A stretch of 41,794 bases of DNA, taken from contig QUJA01000024.1 in assembly GCA_003480425.1 (NCBI GenBank), positions 1 to 41,794 of the forward strand, read 5' to 3'. The position numbers were made by a program, and so were the translations under genes. The stretch is from Firmicutes bacterium AM31-12AC (lineage in GTDB: Bacteria; Bacillota; Clostridia; Lachnospirales; Lachnospiraceae). The notes beneath the pieces were generated by a model. That model made no database searches. It worked only from the letters and a program-made list of their open reading frames with translations, and was not told the DNA's origin. Below, in pieces: positions 8,600 to 17,065 of the stretch; the first letter of the stretch is position 1, and every line of letters begins with the position of its first letter.

Positions 8600-8792
8600 A
8601 TTTTATATTTCAATTTAGTTCATTAAGTTGGATAAGCGTCCCTGAGAGAAAATATTGGATATGAATTTCTCAGTACGTTATCGCAAATCTAATGAATTAA
8701 AAAGCAGAGAGCTTTACTGGACAGGCACTGGCACCCTTATGTATCTACACATCTCGCTTATTCACTGTTGCAGATAACTTTTTTGTAATCGT

Positions 8793-9274
8793 TGTATCTG
8801 CAAGGCTTGCTATTCGCTGTTGCAGATGCTCTTTTCTTGACTAATATATCCGCGACTTACTTTTCTTTAAACTTGCAGATACTTTTCAACCTGCCTGTCA
8901 TGTACAATTGCATCTACATCTTGCCTTTTCTAAAACCTGAGGATGCTTCCTTTGCAAATTTTGCATCTACATCCCACGTTTTCGATAACGTGAGGATACT
9001 CCTCATCAAAATTTTGTATCTTCAATCCCCGAAAATTCCCTGTCGCAGATGCCTCCCCCCCCCAAAAAATATCCTTTGAGTTGCTATTTACTTCACAACT
9101 TGAGCCAATACATTACTTACAAAAAAATTGATATAAGAAATTCGTGCGAATATGGAGTGAGCGTTGGAGACACTTAGAGCGTAAATTTTTGTGTCACCCG
9201 CTCATGGAATCTGAGCAAGAATTCTTATATCAATTTTTTGCAAGGAACGTATTGTCACCCAGTGAACTAAATAG
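8793..9274. repeat. Large structured non-coding repeat, copy 1
   Basis: About 480 nt that reappear in the same orientation at 37501-38065. The left part (8793-9080) contains alternating GCAGAT and ATCTGC/GCATCT words and a conserved hairpin CACGTT/AACGTG. The right part (9121-9240) is a long hairpin whose outer arms, 18 bases at 9122-9139 and 9222-9239, are exact complements ending in A/T runs on both strands, like a bidirectional terminator. Compared with copy 2 the apical arms are missing, with a junction at GTGTC (about 9191-9195). A run of nine C (9055-9063) is absent in copy 2. The right end (cagtgaactaaatag) reaches the stop codon of the KDPG aldolase gene. No RNA family is recognised. 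Confidence 0.8.
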
Positions 9275-9902
9275 AAACTCCAGCCAACTCCTTCGCTTCT
9301 CTTGTAAGCTCCCTGATTTTCTCAAAGTCACCTGATTTTACAAATTCTCCTTTTACCATCCAACTTCCTCCACAGCAGAGTATCTTATCAAATGCAAGAT
9401 ATTCTTTTATATTATTTGGATTGATTCCACCTGTCGGCATAAATTTTAACTGATGATATGGAGCTGCCATTGCTTTGATCATAGCAAGTCCGCCGGCTTG
9501 TTCTGCCGGGAAGAATTTCACAACTTTTAAACCACGTTTTACTGCCTGCGCAACTTCTGACGGAGTTACACATCCCGGAAGGATAGGGATGTTTTTCGCA
9601 AGACAGTAATCTACAACTTCTGGATCAAAGCCTGGACTTACAATAAATTTTGCACCGGCTGCTACTGCTTCATCTACCTGTTCTGTAGTCAATACTGTAC
9701 CGGCTCCGACTAACATTTCCGGATAAGCCTGTGTCATTACTTTAATGGACTCTGCTGCCGCCTCTGTACGGAACGTAACTTCTGCACAAGGAAGTCCGCC
9801 TTCTACCAGCGCCTTTGCAAGTGGAGCTGCATCTTTTACTTCATCTAACACAACTACCGGCACAACACCCAGTTTATGAAACTGCTCATATAACTCTTTC
9901 AT
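9267..9902 (-). CDS. eda: 2-keto-3-deoxy-6-phosphogluconate (KDPG) aldolase
   Basis: A 211-residue class I aldolase that splits KDPG into pyruvate and glyceraldehyde 3-phosphate; family members may also act on 2-keto-4-hydroxyglutarate. Visible motifs: catalytic Glu in CAEVTFRTEAA, GAGTVLT phosphate/carboxylate loop, SPGFDPEVV, Schiff-base Lys in VVKFFPAEQAGG, and the phosphate-binding PTGGINPNN. Length is typical (about 205-215). The TAG stop lies inside the right edge of structured repeat copy 1, so the repeat may have supplied it. AAAGGAAAAG precedes the ATG. Last gene of the gluconate operon. Confidence 0.93.
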   Translation of the reverse strand: MKELYEQFHKLGVVPVVVLDEVKDAAPLAKALVEGGLPCAEVTFRTEAAAESIKVMTQAYPEMLVGAGTVLTTEQVDEAVAAGAKFIVSPGFDPEVVDYCLAKNIPILPGCVTPSEVAQAVKRGLKVVKFFPAEQAGGLAMIKAMAAPYHQLKFMPTGGINPNNIKEYLAFDKILCCGGSWMVKGEFVKSGDFEKIRELTREAKELAGVSI

Positions 9903-9924
9903 TTCTTACTTTTCCTTTCTCACA

Positions 9925-10989
9925 TTATCTTTTAATATCGAAATTCATCTGCATCGCATGTTTAATTAATGAAACATCATCGGTAATATTACCATCACCA
10001 TGAATTGTGTGTTTTATAGCACTTGCTGCGACACCAAAATTTGCTGTATCTTCCGGCGAATATCCATTCATAAGTGCATATATGATTCCACTTACAAAGG
10101 CATCCCCACCGCCGACACGGTCTAAAATCTGAAAACGCAATTGATTGCTTTCGTAAGTCTTTCCATCTAACCATAAATATGCTTTCAGACTGTTTTCACT
10201 GCAACTATGTGCGTCTCTTACATGTCTTGCAATACATTTTAAATTTGGATACTGCTGACAGAATTTCTGAAATACCTCATCTTGTTCTTCCAGATTCGGC
10301 TGCAAAGATAATCCATCTTTCGCATCTCCCAGCTCATGGTTATTCACATCTTTCCATAAATGATATGGCTCAATCCCAAACAAAACATCTATATATGGAA
10401 GACATTTCGTACAAAATGCTCTTGCCTCTTCCCAACTCCAAAGTGTACTTCTAAAGTTTCCATCAAAGCTGACTACCATATCTTTTTCTTTTGCAATTTC
10501 CATGCATTTTAAAATGATGCCCTGACATTTTTCTCCAAGTGCAGGCGTAATCCCACTCAAATGCAGCCAAGTGTAACCATCTAATAATTTTTCAAAATCA
10601 ATTTTTCCAAAATCATACTCTGTAATCGCACTGTTTTTTCTGTCATAAATAACTTTACTTGGGCGAATTCCATATCCGGCTTCTAAATAATATGTTCCCA
10701 GTCGATGCGTCGGTGTTTCCTCTACTGTTGAATAAATCACAGATTCACAATTTACATCATTCATTTTCAACATTTGAATTGCACTTTTACCCAGACTGTT
10801 GTCCGGAACGATTGTTAAAAAAGATGCATCAGCACCTAAATTTGCGAGGGATACAGCAACATTCGCCTCACTCCCTCCGTATCTGACATCAAAACTGCTT
10901 GCCTGTCTTATTTCCTCATAATCAGGGGGAGTCAATCTAAGTAAGATTTCCCCCATCGTAATAAATCGATGTTTTTTTATTTTTCTCAT
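9925..10989 (-). CDS. kdgK: 2-keto-3-deoxygluconate (KDG) kinase, PfkB family
   Basis: A PfkB/ribokinase-family sugar kinase, expected to phosphorylate KDG to KDPG with ATP. The N-terminal substrate motif is RYGGSEANVAVSLANLG. The C-terminal signature DRVGGGDAFVSGIIYAL contains the anion hole and catalytic Asp. The ATG at 10989 (354 residues) is preferred over a GTG three codons earlier, because AGGTGGAG then sits at Shine-Dalgarno distance. It lies between the dehydratase and KDPG aldolase genes, which supports KDG as substrate. Residues 210-250 carry a longer acidic insert (around KDVNNHELGDAKDG) than I expect for the family. Confidence 0.85.
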   Translation of the reverse strand: MRKIKKHRFITMGEILLRLTPPDYEEIRQASSFDVRYGGSEANVAVSLANLGADASFLTIVPDNSLGKSAIQMLKMNDVNCESVIYSTVEETPTHRLGTYYLEAGYGIRPSKVIYDRKNSAITEYDFGKIDFEKLLDGYTWLHLSGITPALGEKCQGIILKCMEIAKEKDMVVSFDGNFRSTLWSWEEARAFCTKCLPYIDVLFGIEPYHLWKDVNNHELGDAKDGLSLQPNLEEQDEVFQKFCQQYPNLKCIARHVRDAHSCSENSLKAYLWLDGKTYESNQLRFQILDRVGGGDAFVSGIIYALMNGYSPEDTANFGVAASAIKHTIHGDGNITDDVSLIKHAMQMNFDIKR

Positions 10990-11059
10990 AGACTCCACCT
11001 ATTTCATTCGTTTCCTTTCTTTTATCCACAAAAGTATCTTCTTCAGAAACAATTCTTAT

Positions 11060-12805
11060 TTAAAAATCAAGGTATGCACCTTTCATAGGGCTTGTTGCAT
11101 GCTGGCTGAACATTCTTAAGACGCCTGTTTTATATTTCATTTCTTTCGGTTTCCAGTTCTTGCGACGTTCTTTCAGAATCTCATCAATTTCTTCCATCGT
11201 CTTTCTTTCCCCTGCAACTCCAATAATGTTGAGTTTTCTCTCCATCACATCAATTTCAATTAAATCGCCTTCCTCAACAAGTGCAATCGGGCCGCCTTCA
11301 ACCGCTTCCGGACTACAATGTCCGATTACTGGTCCTGTAGAAGCACCTGAAAATCTACCATCTGTAATCAATGCAATGCTTCTTCCAAGCTCTGCATCAC
11401 TGCTGATTGCTTCTGATGTGTAGAACATTTCCGGCATTCCGCTTCCTTTTGGTCCTTCATATCGGATAAATACAGCGTCTCCTTTTTGTACTTTGTGTTT
11501 TAATACTGCATCCAGACATTCTTCTTCGCTGTCAAATGGTCTTGCTCTAAGCACGGATTTAAACATTTCTTTTGGACATGCTGTGTGTTTGATTACAGCG
11601 CCTTCCGGTGCAAGGTTTCCTCGAAGAACGGCGATACTTCCATCTGTTCCGATTGCTTTATCATATGGTCGAATAATGTCCTCTTTTGTTACATTTACAT
11701 TGTAACGCTTGTTAAATTCCTGCAGCCATTTATCACATTTTTCGTAAAAGCCATTCTTCTTTAATTTCTCAAGGTTTTCTCCAAGTGTTTTGCCTGTTAC
11801 AGTCATAACGTCCAGATGCAGATGTTCTTTGATTTCTTCCATGATTGCAGGCACACCACCGGCATAATAGAAGCACTCTGCCGGCCATTTTCCTGCCGGA
11901 CGGATATCTAACAGATATCTTGCATTTCTATGTAATCTGTCAAATGTATCTCCTGTGATTTCAATTCCAAATTCATGTGCGATCGCTGGAATATGCAATA
12001 AGCAGTTTGTACTTCCTGAAATTGCTGCGTGAACCAGAATTGCATTTTCAAAACTATCCATCGTCACGATATCAGATGGAAGCATATGTTCCATTGTTGC
12101 CAGTCGCACTGCCTGACGTCCTGCCTCTCTTGCAAATGCAAGCAGATCCGGACTGGTTGCAGGCATCAATGCACTTCCCGGCAAAGCCAGTCCAAGTGCC
12201 TCAGCCATAATCTGCATTGTAGATGCAGTTCCGATAAATGAACATGCACCGCAGCTTGGACATGCATTACATTTTGCCCAATCCAGTTTTTCCTGATCAA
12301 TTTCTCCACGTTCATATTTTGCGCTGTACATTCCAAGCTGCTCTAATGTAAGCATCTCTGGTCCTGCGTTCATTGTTCCTCCCAAAACAACAACAGACGG
12401 AATGTTCACGCGTGCAAGGCCCATCAGATTTCCCGGTACTCCTTTATCACAGCTTGAAAGATATACACCTGCATCAAATGGTGTTGCATTTGCATGGATC
12501 TCGATCATATTTGCAATCATCTCTCGACTTGCCAGACTATAATTGATTCCGTCAGTTCCCTGACTTTCTCCATCACAGATATCTGTACAGAAATATCTTG
12601 CTCCAAATCCACCTTCTTCAGCAACACCCGCTCTTACTTCTTCTACTAAAATATTTAAATGACCACTTCCAGGATGGCTGTCTCCATATGTGCTTTCTAC
12701 CATTACCTGTACTTTATCTAAATCCTCTTTTTTCCAACCTGTACCAATACGAAGAGGATCTAACTCTGGTGCTAATTTACGCATTTCCTGACTCTTTAAT
12801 TCCAT
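11060..12805 (-). CDS. IlvD/Edd-family sugar-acid dehydratase (probable gluconate-type)
   Basis: A 581-residue iron-sulfur dehydratase of the IlvD/Edd family. Cluster motifs are SSCDKGVPGN and CPSCGACSFIGTASTM. The last block matters: IlvD enzymes of branched-chain synthesis usually read GGMYTANTM there, whereas pentonate/hexonate dehydratases read GTASTM. Other signatures are SGSTNCLLHIPAIAHE and the C-terminal GRFSGASTGPVIGH. A sugar permease, KDG kinase and KDPG aldolase share the operon, so I infer dehydration of a hexonate such as D-gluconate to KDG. Automatic annotation as IlvD is likely and probably misleading. The start at 12805 is chosen because ATAGGAGA precedes it; an upstream TTG (12862) lacks a ribosome site. 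Confidence 0.88.
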   Translation of the reverse strand: MELKSQEMRKLAPELDPLRIGTGWKKEDLDKVQVMVESTYGDSHPGSGHLNILVEEVRAGVAEEGGFGARYFCTDICDGESQGTDGINYSLASREMIANMIEIHANATPFDAGVYLSSCDKGVPGNLMGLARVNIPSVVVLGGTMNAGPEMLTLEQLGMYSAKYERGEIDQEKLDWAKCNACPSCGACSFIGTASTMQIMAEALGLALPGSALMPATSPDLLAFAREAGRQAVRLATMEHMLPSDIVTMDSFENAILVHAAISGSTNCLLHIPAIAHEFGIEITGDTFDRLHRNARYLLDIRPAGKWPAECFYYAGGVPAIMEEIKEHLHLDVMTVTGKTLGENLEKLKKNGFYEKCDKWLQEFNKRYNVNVTKEDIIRPYDKAIGTDGSIAVLRGNLAPEGAVIKHTACPKEMFKSVLRARPFDSEEECLDAVLKHKVQKGDAVFIRYEGPKGSGMPEMFYTSEAISSDAELGRSIALITDGRFSGASTGPVIGHCSPEAVEGGPIALVEEGDLIEIDVMERKLNIIGVAGERKTMEEIDEILKERRKNWKPKEMKYKTGVLRMFSQHATSPMKGAYLDF

Positions 12806-12887
12806 GATATATTCTCCTATCCTAGGTATTTCTGTTCTGCTATCCATTTTTCCTATTATCAACTGTTACAATTTTTCGACAAGATTT

Positions 12888-14255
12888 CTATGAAACAATA
12901 AACCATACAATTGTAGCTCCTACGATTCCAACTAATCCAACAATTGTTTCCATTACTGTCCAAGTTTTTAAATTTGTTTTTTCATCTACCTCAAATAATG
13001 ACTTTGAAAGCCAGAATCCAGAATCGTTTACATGACTGAACGCTGTTCCTCCTGCTGCGATAGCGATTGTAAGTGTAGCAAGCTGAAGCTGTGTTAAATT
13101 TGCTACCACAGGCATAGATGCGATAATTCCTGCTGCCATCGTCATTGAAACTGTTGCTGAACCGACAGAAATTCTTACAACCGCTGCTACAAGGAATGCT
13201 ACCAACACTATTGGTAATGGCAAAGAACCTACGAAATTTCCAAATACTTCTCCTATACCGGAATTTTGAAGAATAAATCTTAACATTCCGCCACCTGAAA
13301 TTAACAAAATGATATTTCCGCAAGAATGTAATGAATTTGTCATTACTGTTGTAATTTCTGTGATTCCGAATCCTCCAGGTAATCCTAAAAACAGCATTGC
13401 ACAAATTGTAGATAAGAGTAATGCGATTACCGGTGTTCCTAAGAACTCAAGTACAGGCTGTACCGGTTTCATAAATGGGATCACAGATGATAATGTATTT
13501 AAAATAATCAAAAACAGTGGTAACAAAATAATGCTGACAATCAAGAAGAAGTTTGGTCTTTTTCCATTTTCCTTCTCATGTGCTTCTTTTTCGTTTTCAA
13601 GATAAGATGTCGGTACTTCGCAGTGGAATTTATTTCCGGCAAATTTACCAAAGACTGGTCCTGCTAAGATCATTGCAGGAATTCCAATAATGATTCCAAG
13701 CATGATTACATAACTAAGTTCTACATTTAACATTTCCGCTACAAGAACAGGTCCCGGTGTCGGTGGTACAAATGCATGTCCGATTGCCAGACCTGCCAAT
13801 AATGGAATTGAGTAACAGAACACCGATTTTTTTGTTTTTCTTGCAATTCCAAATGCAACGGGGATTAAAATCAATAATCCTGATTCAAAAAACACTGGCA
13901 TTCCTACAATTAAACCTGTGATTCCAAGTGCCCATGGTGCTTTTTTCTCACCAAATACTTTAAGCAAGGTATCTGCAATGACCTCTACACCTCCTGACAC
14001 CTGTAAAATAGCTCCAAACATAGACCCTAAACCAATCAAAATAGCTATTGTCTGAAGTGTTGTCCCCACGCCCTCAGCAATCGTATCTGTTATCATGTCA
14101 AATGGCATTCCAACCGCCAGTCCAATAATCAATGCTGATGACATAATTGCTATAAATGGCTGAATCTTTACTTTAATAATTAAAAACAATAATACTGCAA
14201 ATCCAAGCAACGCTCCTATGATCAAACGTTCCGGTGATGCTACAAATTCGCTCAT
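12888..14255 (-). CDS. gntP: GntP-family gluconate:H+ symporter
   Basis: A 455-residue, very hydrophobic permease with about 12-14 membrane segments, typical in length for GntP (about 440-455). Family landmarks are VPPTPGPVLVAEMLNV and the C-terminal GSATVSMTMAAGIIASMP and GGTAFSHVNDSGFW. The family imports D-gluconate and related sugar acids (fructuronate, idonate) with protons. First gene of the catabolic operon; GAGGAGG lies 8 nt before the ATG. The promoter at 14349-14376 and a palindrome beside it precede the gene, and the FadR-type regulator gene lies just upstream on the same strand. Confidence 0.9.
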   Translation of the reverse strand: MSEFVASPERLIIGALLGFAVLLFLIIKVKIQPFIAIMSSALIIGLAVGMPFDMITDTIAEGVGTTLQTIAILIGLGSMFGAILQVSGGVEVIADTLLKVFGEKKAPWALGITGLIVGMPVFFESGLLILIPVAFGIARKTKKSVFCYSIPLLAGLAIGHAFVPPTPGPVLVAEMLNVELSYVIMLGIIIGIPAMILAGPVFGKFAGNKFHCEVPTSYLENEKEAHEKENGKRPNFFLIVSIILLPLFLIILNTLSSVIPFMKPVQPVLEFLGTPVIALLLSTICAMLFLGLPGGFGITEITTVMTNSLHSCGNIILLISGGGMLRFILQNSGIGEVFGNFVGSLPLPIVLVAFLVAAVVRISVGSATVSMTMAAGIIASMPVVANLTQLQLATLTIAIAAGGTAFSHVNDSGFWLSKSLFEVDEKTNLKTWTVMETIVGLVGIVGATIVWFIVS

Positions 14256-14348
14256 TTCATCTTCCTCCTCTAATTTTCATCAATCAATTTCTTCTGTAAA
14301 TATCCTTTTCAGCTTTTCAAATCTAACGTCTTATCTGAACTTGACTTC

Positions 14349-14390
14349 ATTATAACAACTCTTGTTTTTCTTTCAATACATGTGATGTAT
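14349..14390 (-). promoter_or_regulatory. gntP operon promoter with 15-bp operator-like palindrome
   Basis: Minus strand: TTGAAA (14371-14376), 16-nt spacer, TATAAT (14349-14354). A perfect interrupted palindrome ATACAT-GTG-ATGTAT (14376-14390) touches the upstream edge of the -35 box. Its size and position fit a FadR-subfamily GntR operator, and the obvious candidate protein is encoded at 14501-15220. Confidence 0.65.
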
Positions 14391-14416
14391 ATACTTTATT
14401 TTTCACAAAAAGCGCA

Positions 14417-14456
14417 AAAAAATAATGCTGTTCACAATAATAACAGCACTATTTTT
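14417..14456 (-). terminator. Hairpin terminator after gntR-type regulator
   Basis: TGCTGTT (14426-14432) pairs with AACAGCA (14442-14448), extended by A/T pairs. Minus strand continues into TTATTTTTTT. It separates the regulator gene from the gntP promoter. Confidence 0.75.
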
Positions 14457-14500
14457 GTATATTTTTACTATTAATCTTTATAATACGTTTTTCTTTCATT

Positions 14501-15220
14501 TTAAACATCAGATGTATTTTTGTTTCGTTCTTCTAACAATTCTATAATCACCTGTCTGTTATAAGTAAGATGCATGATCATTGCACATCTTGCTCCTACC
14601 GCATCTCTTGCACGCAATGCTTTCACAATTGCCCTGTGTGTTGTGAGTGTTTCATTTTTCAAACTACGATATGTGATGTTTGCAAATGTCACTACTGCTG
14701 TATTTATAACCGGCAATAATCGTTCTACTACTACATTTCCACTTAACTTGGCAAGAAAACAATGAAATTCAATATCTTTATAAATATGATCCACACCCTG
14801 GTTATAAAGTTTTTCTATCTCGTCACAGAGTTGTTCTGCCTTATCAATCTGCTCCTCTGTCGCTCTTTTGCATGCCCATGTCACAACCTCTGGTTCAATC
14901 ATCAATCGAACCTCAAACAAATCCAAAGCAAGCTGATATTTATCTCGGATTCTGCCAAATCCCAGCACATCATTTTCCATATAACTGGTACTGATCACAT
15001 AAGTTCCGTCTCCTCGCCGGACTTCCAAAACCCCTCTTGACACCAGCCCTTTCACGGCTTCTCTGATCGTGCTTCGCCCTACATCAAACAACTCTGTAAG
15101 TGCATACTCATTCGGAATCTTCTCACCGATTTGAATTGGACGATCCAAGATATATTTCATCAGCCTGTCTTCTGTTTTTTGACCAAGTGTTTTTTTCTCT
15201 AATGCTTCATTTTGACGCAT
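14501..15220 (-). CDS. FadR-subfamily GntR transcriptional regulator
   Basis: A 239-residue regulator. The N-terminal winged helix (about 12-80) has the GntR signature IPNEYALTELFDVGRSTIREAVKGL and the wing RRGDGTYV. The C-terminal all-helical FCD ligand domain (about 95-230) carries likely metal/ligand residues in DIEFHCFLAKLSGN and THRAIVKAL. FCD regulators commonly sense sugar acids or organic acids. It starts 6 nt after acyP, so it is probably transcribed with nrdR-acyP, and lies directly upstream of the gluconate operon. I infer it represses that operon via the palindrome at 14376-14390, with KDG, KDPG or gluconate as inducer. Confidence 0.88.
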   Translation of the reverse strand: MRQNEALEKKTLGQKTEDRLMKYILDRPIQIGEKIPNEYALTELFDVGRSTIREAVKGLVSRGVLEVRRGDGTYVISTSYMENDVLGFGRIRDKYQLALDLFEVRLMIEPEVVTWACKRATEEQIDKAEQLCDEIEKLYNQGVDHIYKDIEFHCFLAKLSGNVVVERLLPVINTAVVTFANITYRSLKNETLTTHRAIVKALRARDAVGARCAMIMHLTYNRQVIIELLEERNKNTSDV

Positions 15221-15226
15221 ATCTTT

Positions 15227-15496
15227 CTACCTCACACGAAAACCAGATTCTTTTTCCAATGGAATCTCTTTCGCATCCATCCATTCGATTTCAATATAGC
15301 GCCCATGATTTAATCCGACCAGCAATTTATTGATAAGATTTTCTCGTCCCTGTACTTCCATTGTAACAGTTCCGTCCCATTCATTCTGTACCCATCCGAC
15401 TAAGCCAAGAGACTGGGCCATATACTTTGCAGTATATCTAAATCCAACACCTTGTACCCGACCTTGAAATACAATATGTTTTCTTACTTCACCCAT
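15227..15496 (-). CDS. acyP: Acylphosphatase
   Basis: An 89-residue ferredoxin-like-fold enzyme hydrolysing acyl phosphates. It has the signature GRVQGVGFR with the phosphate-binding Arg, and the catalytic Asn in GWVQNEWDGTV. Length is normal for the family (about 90). AAGGAG precedes the ATG by 10 nt. It sits between nrdR and the GntR-type gene, with short gaps on both sides, so the three probably form one transcript. Confidence 0.93.
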   Translation of the reverse strand: MGEVRKHIVFQGRVQGVGFRYTAKYMAQSLGLVGWVQNEWDGTVTMEVQGRENLINKLLVGLNHGRYIEIEWMDAKEIPLEKESGFRVR

Positions 15497-15536
15497 AATA
15501 TCACTGCTCCTTCCTGATGTGTCTGTCTCAATTGAA

Positions 15537-15986
15537 TTACTCTAAGAACGTCTTAAGCTCATCCATAAATGTATTAACATCTTTAAACTGACGATACACA
15601 GATGCGAATCTTACATATGCAACCGGATCGAGATCTTTTAATTTTTCCATTACAATCTCACCAATTTCCTGACTTGGTATCTCTTTTTCTTCTCGCTTGA
15701 AGATTGCCAGCTCGATTGCATCTACCGTCTCTTTAATTCGTTCTGCCGGCACCGGACGTTTATAGCATGCATGAAGTATACCATTTTCAATTTTAGTACG
15801 ATTATACTGTTCACGATTATTGTCTTTCTTGATTACAATTAATGGGATCGTCTCTACTTTCTCATAAGTCGTAAATCTTTTTCCACAGACATCGCAGGCT
15901 CTCCTTCTTCGAATTGCATTATTTTCTTCTGCCGGTCTGGAATCTATTACCTTTGTATCCGGATGACCACAATATGGACATTTCAT
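15537..15986 (-). CDS. nrdR: Transcriptional repressor NrdR
   Basis: A 149-residue NrdR with an N-terminal zinc ribbon (CPYCGHPDTKV...CDVCGKRF) and an ATP-cone domain (about 49-139). The family represses ribonucleotide reductase genes through tandem NrdR boxes in response to nucleotide load. No reductase genes are in this window. GGCGGAG lies upstream of the ATG. It heads the nrdR-acyP-gntR-type transcript. The 135 bases upstream (15987-16121) hold no gene; TATAAA-like -10 sequences are present but no convincing -35. Confidence 0.95.
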   Translation of the reverse strand: MKCPYCGHPDTKVIDSRPAEENNAIRRRRACDVCGKRFTTYEKVETIPLIVIKKDNNREQYNRTKIENGILHACYKRPVPAERIKETVDAIELAIFKREEKEIPSQEIGEIVMEKLKDLDPVAYVRFASVYRQFKDVNTFMDELKTFLE

Positions 15987-16121
15987 CGCTTTACTCCGCC
16001 TTCCTGTTATTTCTTTTTTCTATTTTTTATAATGTAAATTCTTATAACGAAAGTCTAACATAAGTCATAGGATTTTACTATATTTTTCAATCATGAACGC
16101 TTAAAAATTGCTCTTTAAGAT

Positions 16122-17039
16122 TTACGGCAGTTTATTTCCTGCTGCCATGTACAATGCATACCATTCTTCTCTTGTAAGACGTATCTCTGAAGCTTTACTG
16201 ATCTGTGCGATTCTGTCTTTGTTTGTAGTCCCGACAATTGTCTGGATTCCTGCCGGATGACGCAATATCCATGCAACAGCGATTGCACTGTTTGTCACAT
16301 TATATTTCTCTGCAAGATTATCAATTACCTTGTTTAATTCTGCAAATTTTTCATTTCCTAAAAAAACTCCTTCAAACATACCATATTGGAACGGAGACCA
16401 GGCCTGGATCGTAATATCTTTTAAACGGCAATATTCTAAAACTCCTCCATCACGATTGATTCCACTATCATTATACATATTTGCATTGATCCCGGAATTA
16501 ATCATCGGACAGTGTGCGATACTAAGCTGCAGCTGGTTGATAAGTAACGGCTCATCACAATATTTACTAAGAAGCTCCATCTGCATTGGTGTCTGATTGC
16601 TCACTCCGAAATGACGTACTTTTCCACTTTCTTTTAATATACGAAATGCATCTGCAACTTCTTCTGGTTCCATCAAAGCATCCGGACGATGTAATAATAA
16701 GATATCAAGATACTCCGTATTTAAACGTTTTAAAATGCCATCTACGGAATTTAAAATATGTTCTTTCGAAAAATCAAATGCTATCCCCGGTCGGATAGAA
16801 CATTTTGACTGAAGGATTATTTTTTCTCTCAACGATGTTGTCAGTACCTGTCCAAATAATTCTTCACATCTTCCTTTCCCATAAATATCTGCATGGTCAA
16901 AAAAGTTTATCCCATGTTCTAATGCAGTATCTACCCAGCCTTTCACTGCATCTGCATTTTCTAATTCTACAATTCGCATACATCCCATGCCTATTTCAGG
17001 AATGCTTAAGTTTGTGTTGTTCAAAGTTATTGTTTTCAT
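16122..17039 (-). CDS. Aldo/keto reductase
   Basis: A 305-residue NADPH-type (beta/alpha)8 oxidoreductase. Catalytic residues are visible: Asp and Tyr in FFDHADIYGKG, Lys in ILQSKCS, His in LLLHRPD. The C-terminal nucleotide-binding loop is TIVGTTNKDRIAQI. The start at 17039 is fixed by AGGAGG 7 nt upstream; an upstream extension would run into the serine dehydratase gene. It follows sdaAA by 26 nt and is probably in that operon. Substrate unknown; no metabolic link to serine breakdown is evident. Confidence 0.9.
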   Translation of the reverse strand: MKTITLNNTNLSIPEIGMGCMRIVELENADAVKGWVDTALEHGINFFDHADIYGKGRCEELFGQVLTTSLREKIILQSKCSIRPGIAFDFSKEHILNSVDGILKRLNTEYLDILLLHRPDALMEPEEVADAFRILKESGKVRHFGVSNQTPMQMELLSKYCDEPLLINQLQLSIAHCPMINSGINANMYNDSGINRDGGVLEYCRLKDITIQAWSPFQYGMFEGVFLGNEKFAELNKVIDNLAEKYNVTNSAIAVAWILRHPAGIQTIVGTTNKDRIAQISKASEIRLTREEWYALYMAAGNKLP

Positions 17040-17065
17040 GTTAATTCCTCCTAGTATTTGAATAA

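Noticed and set aside
9055..9063. Run of nine C as a phase-variable tract
   Set aside because: It lies in non-coding repeat DNA away from any promoter and is absent in copy 2, so there is no gene for it to switch.
8792..9079. Open frame on the plus strand in repeat copy 1, matched by a similar frame in copy 2 (37432-37803)
   Set aside because: No ribosome site. Codon-by-codon comparison of the copies shows at least as many amino-acid changes as silent ones, as expected for non-coding DNA. The minus-strand frame behaves the same way and has a stop in one copy.
11060..12805. Annotation as IlvD dihydroxy-acid dehydratase of branched-chain synthesis
   Set aside because: The GTASTM signature and the operon with gluconate permease, KDG kinase and KDPG aldolase point to a sugar-acid dehydratase; no other ilv or leu genes are present.
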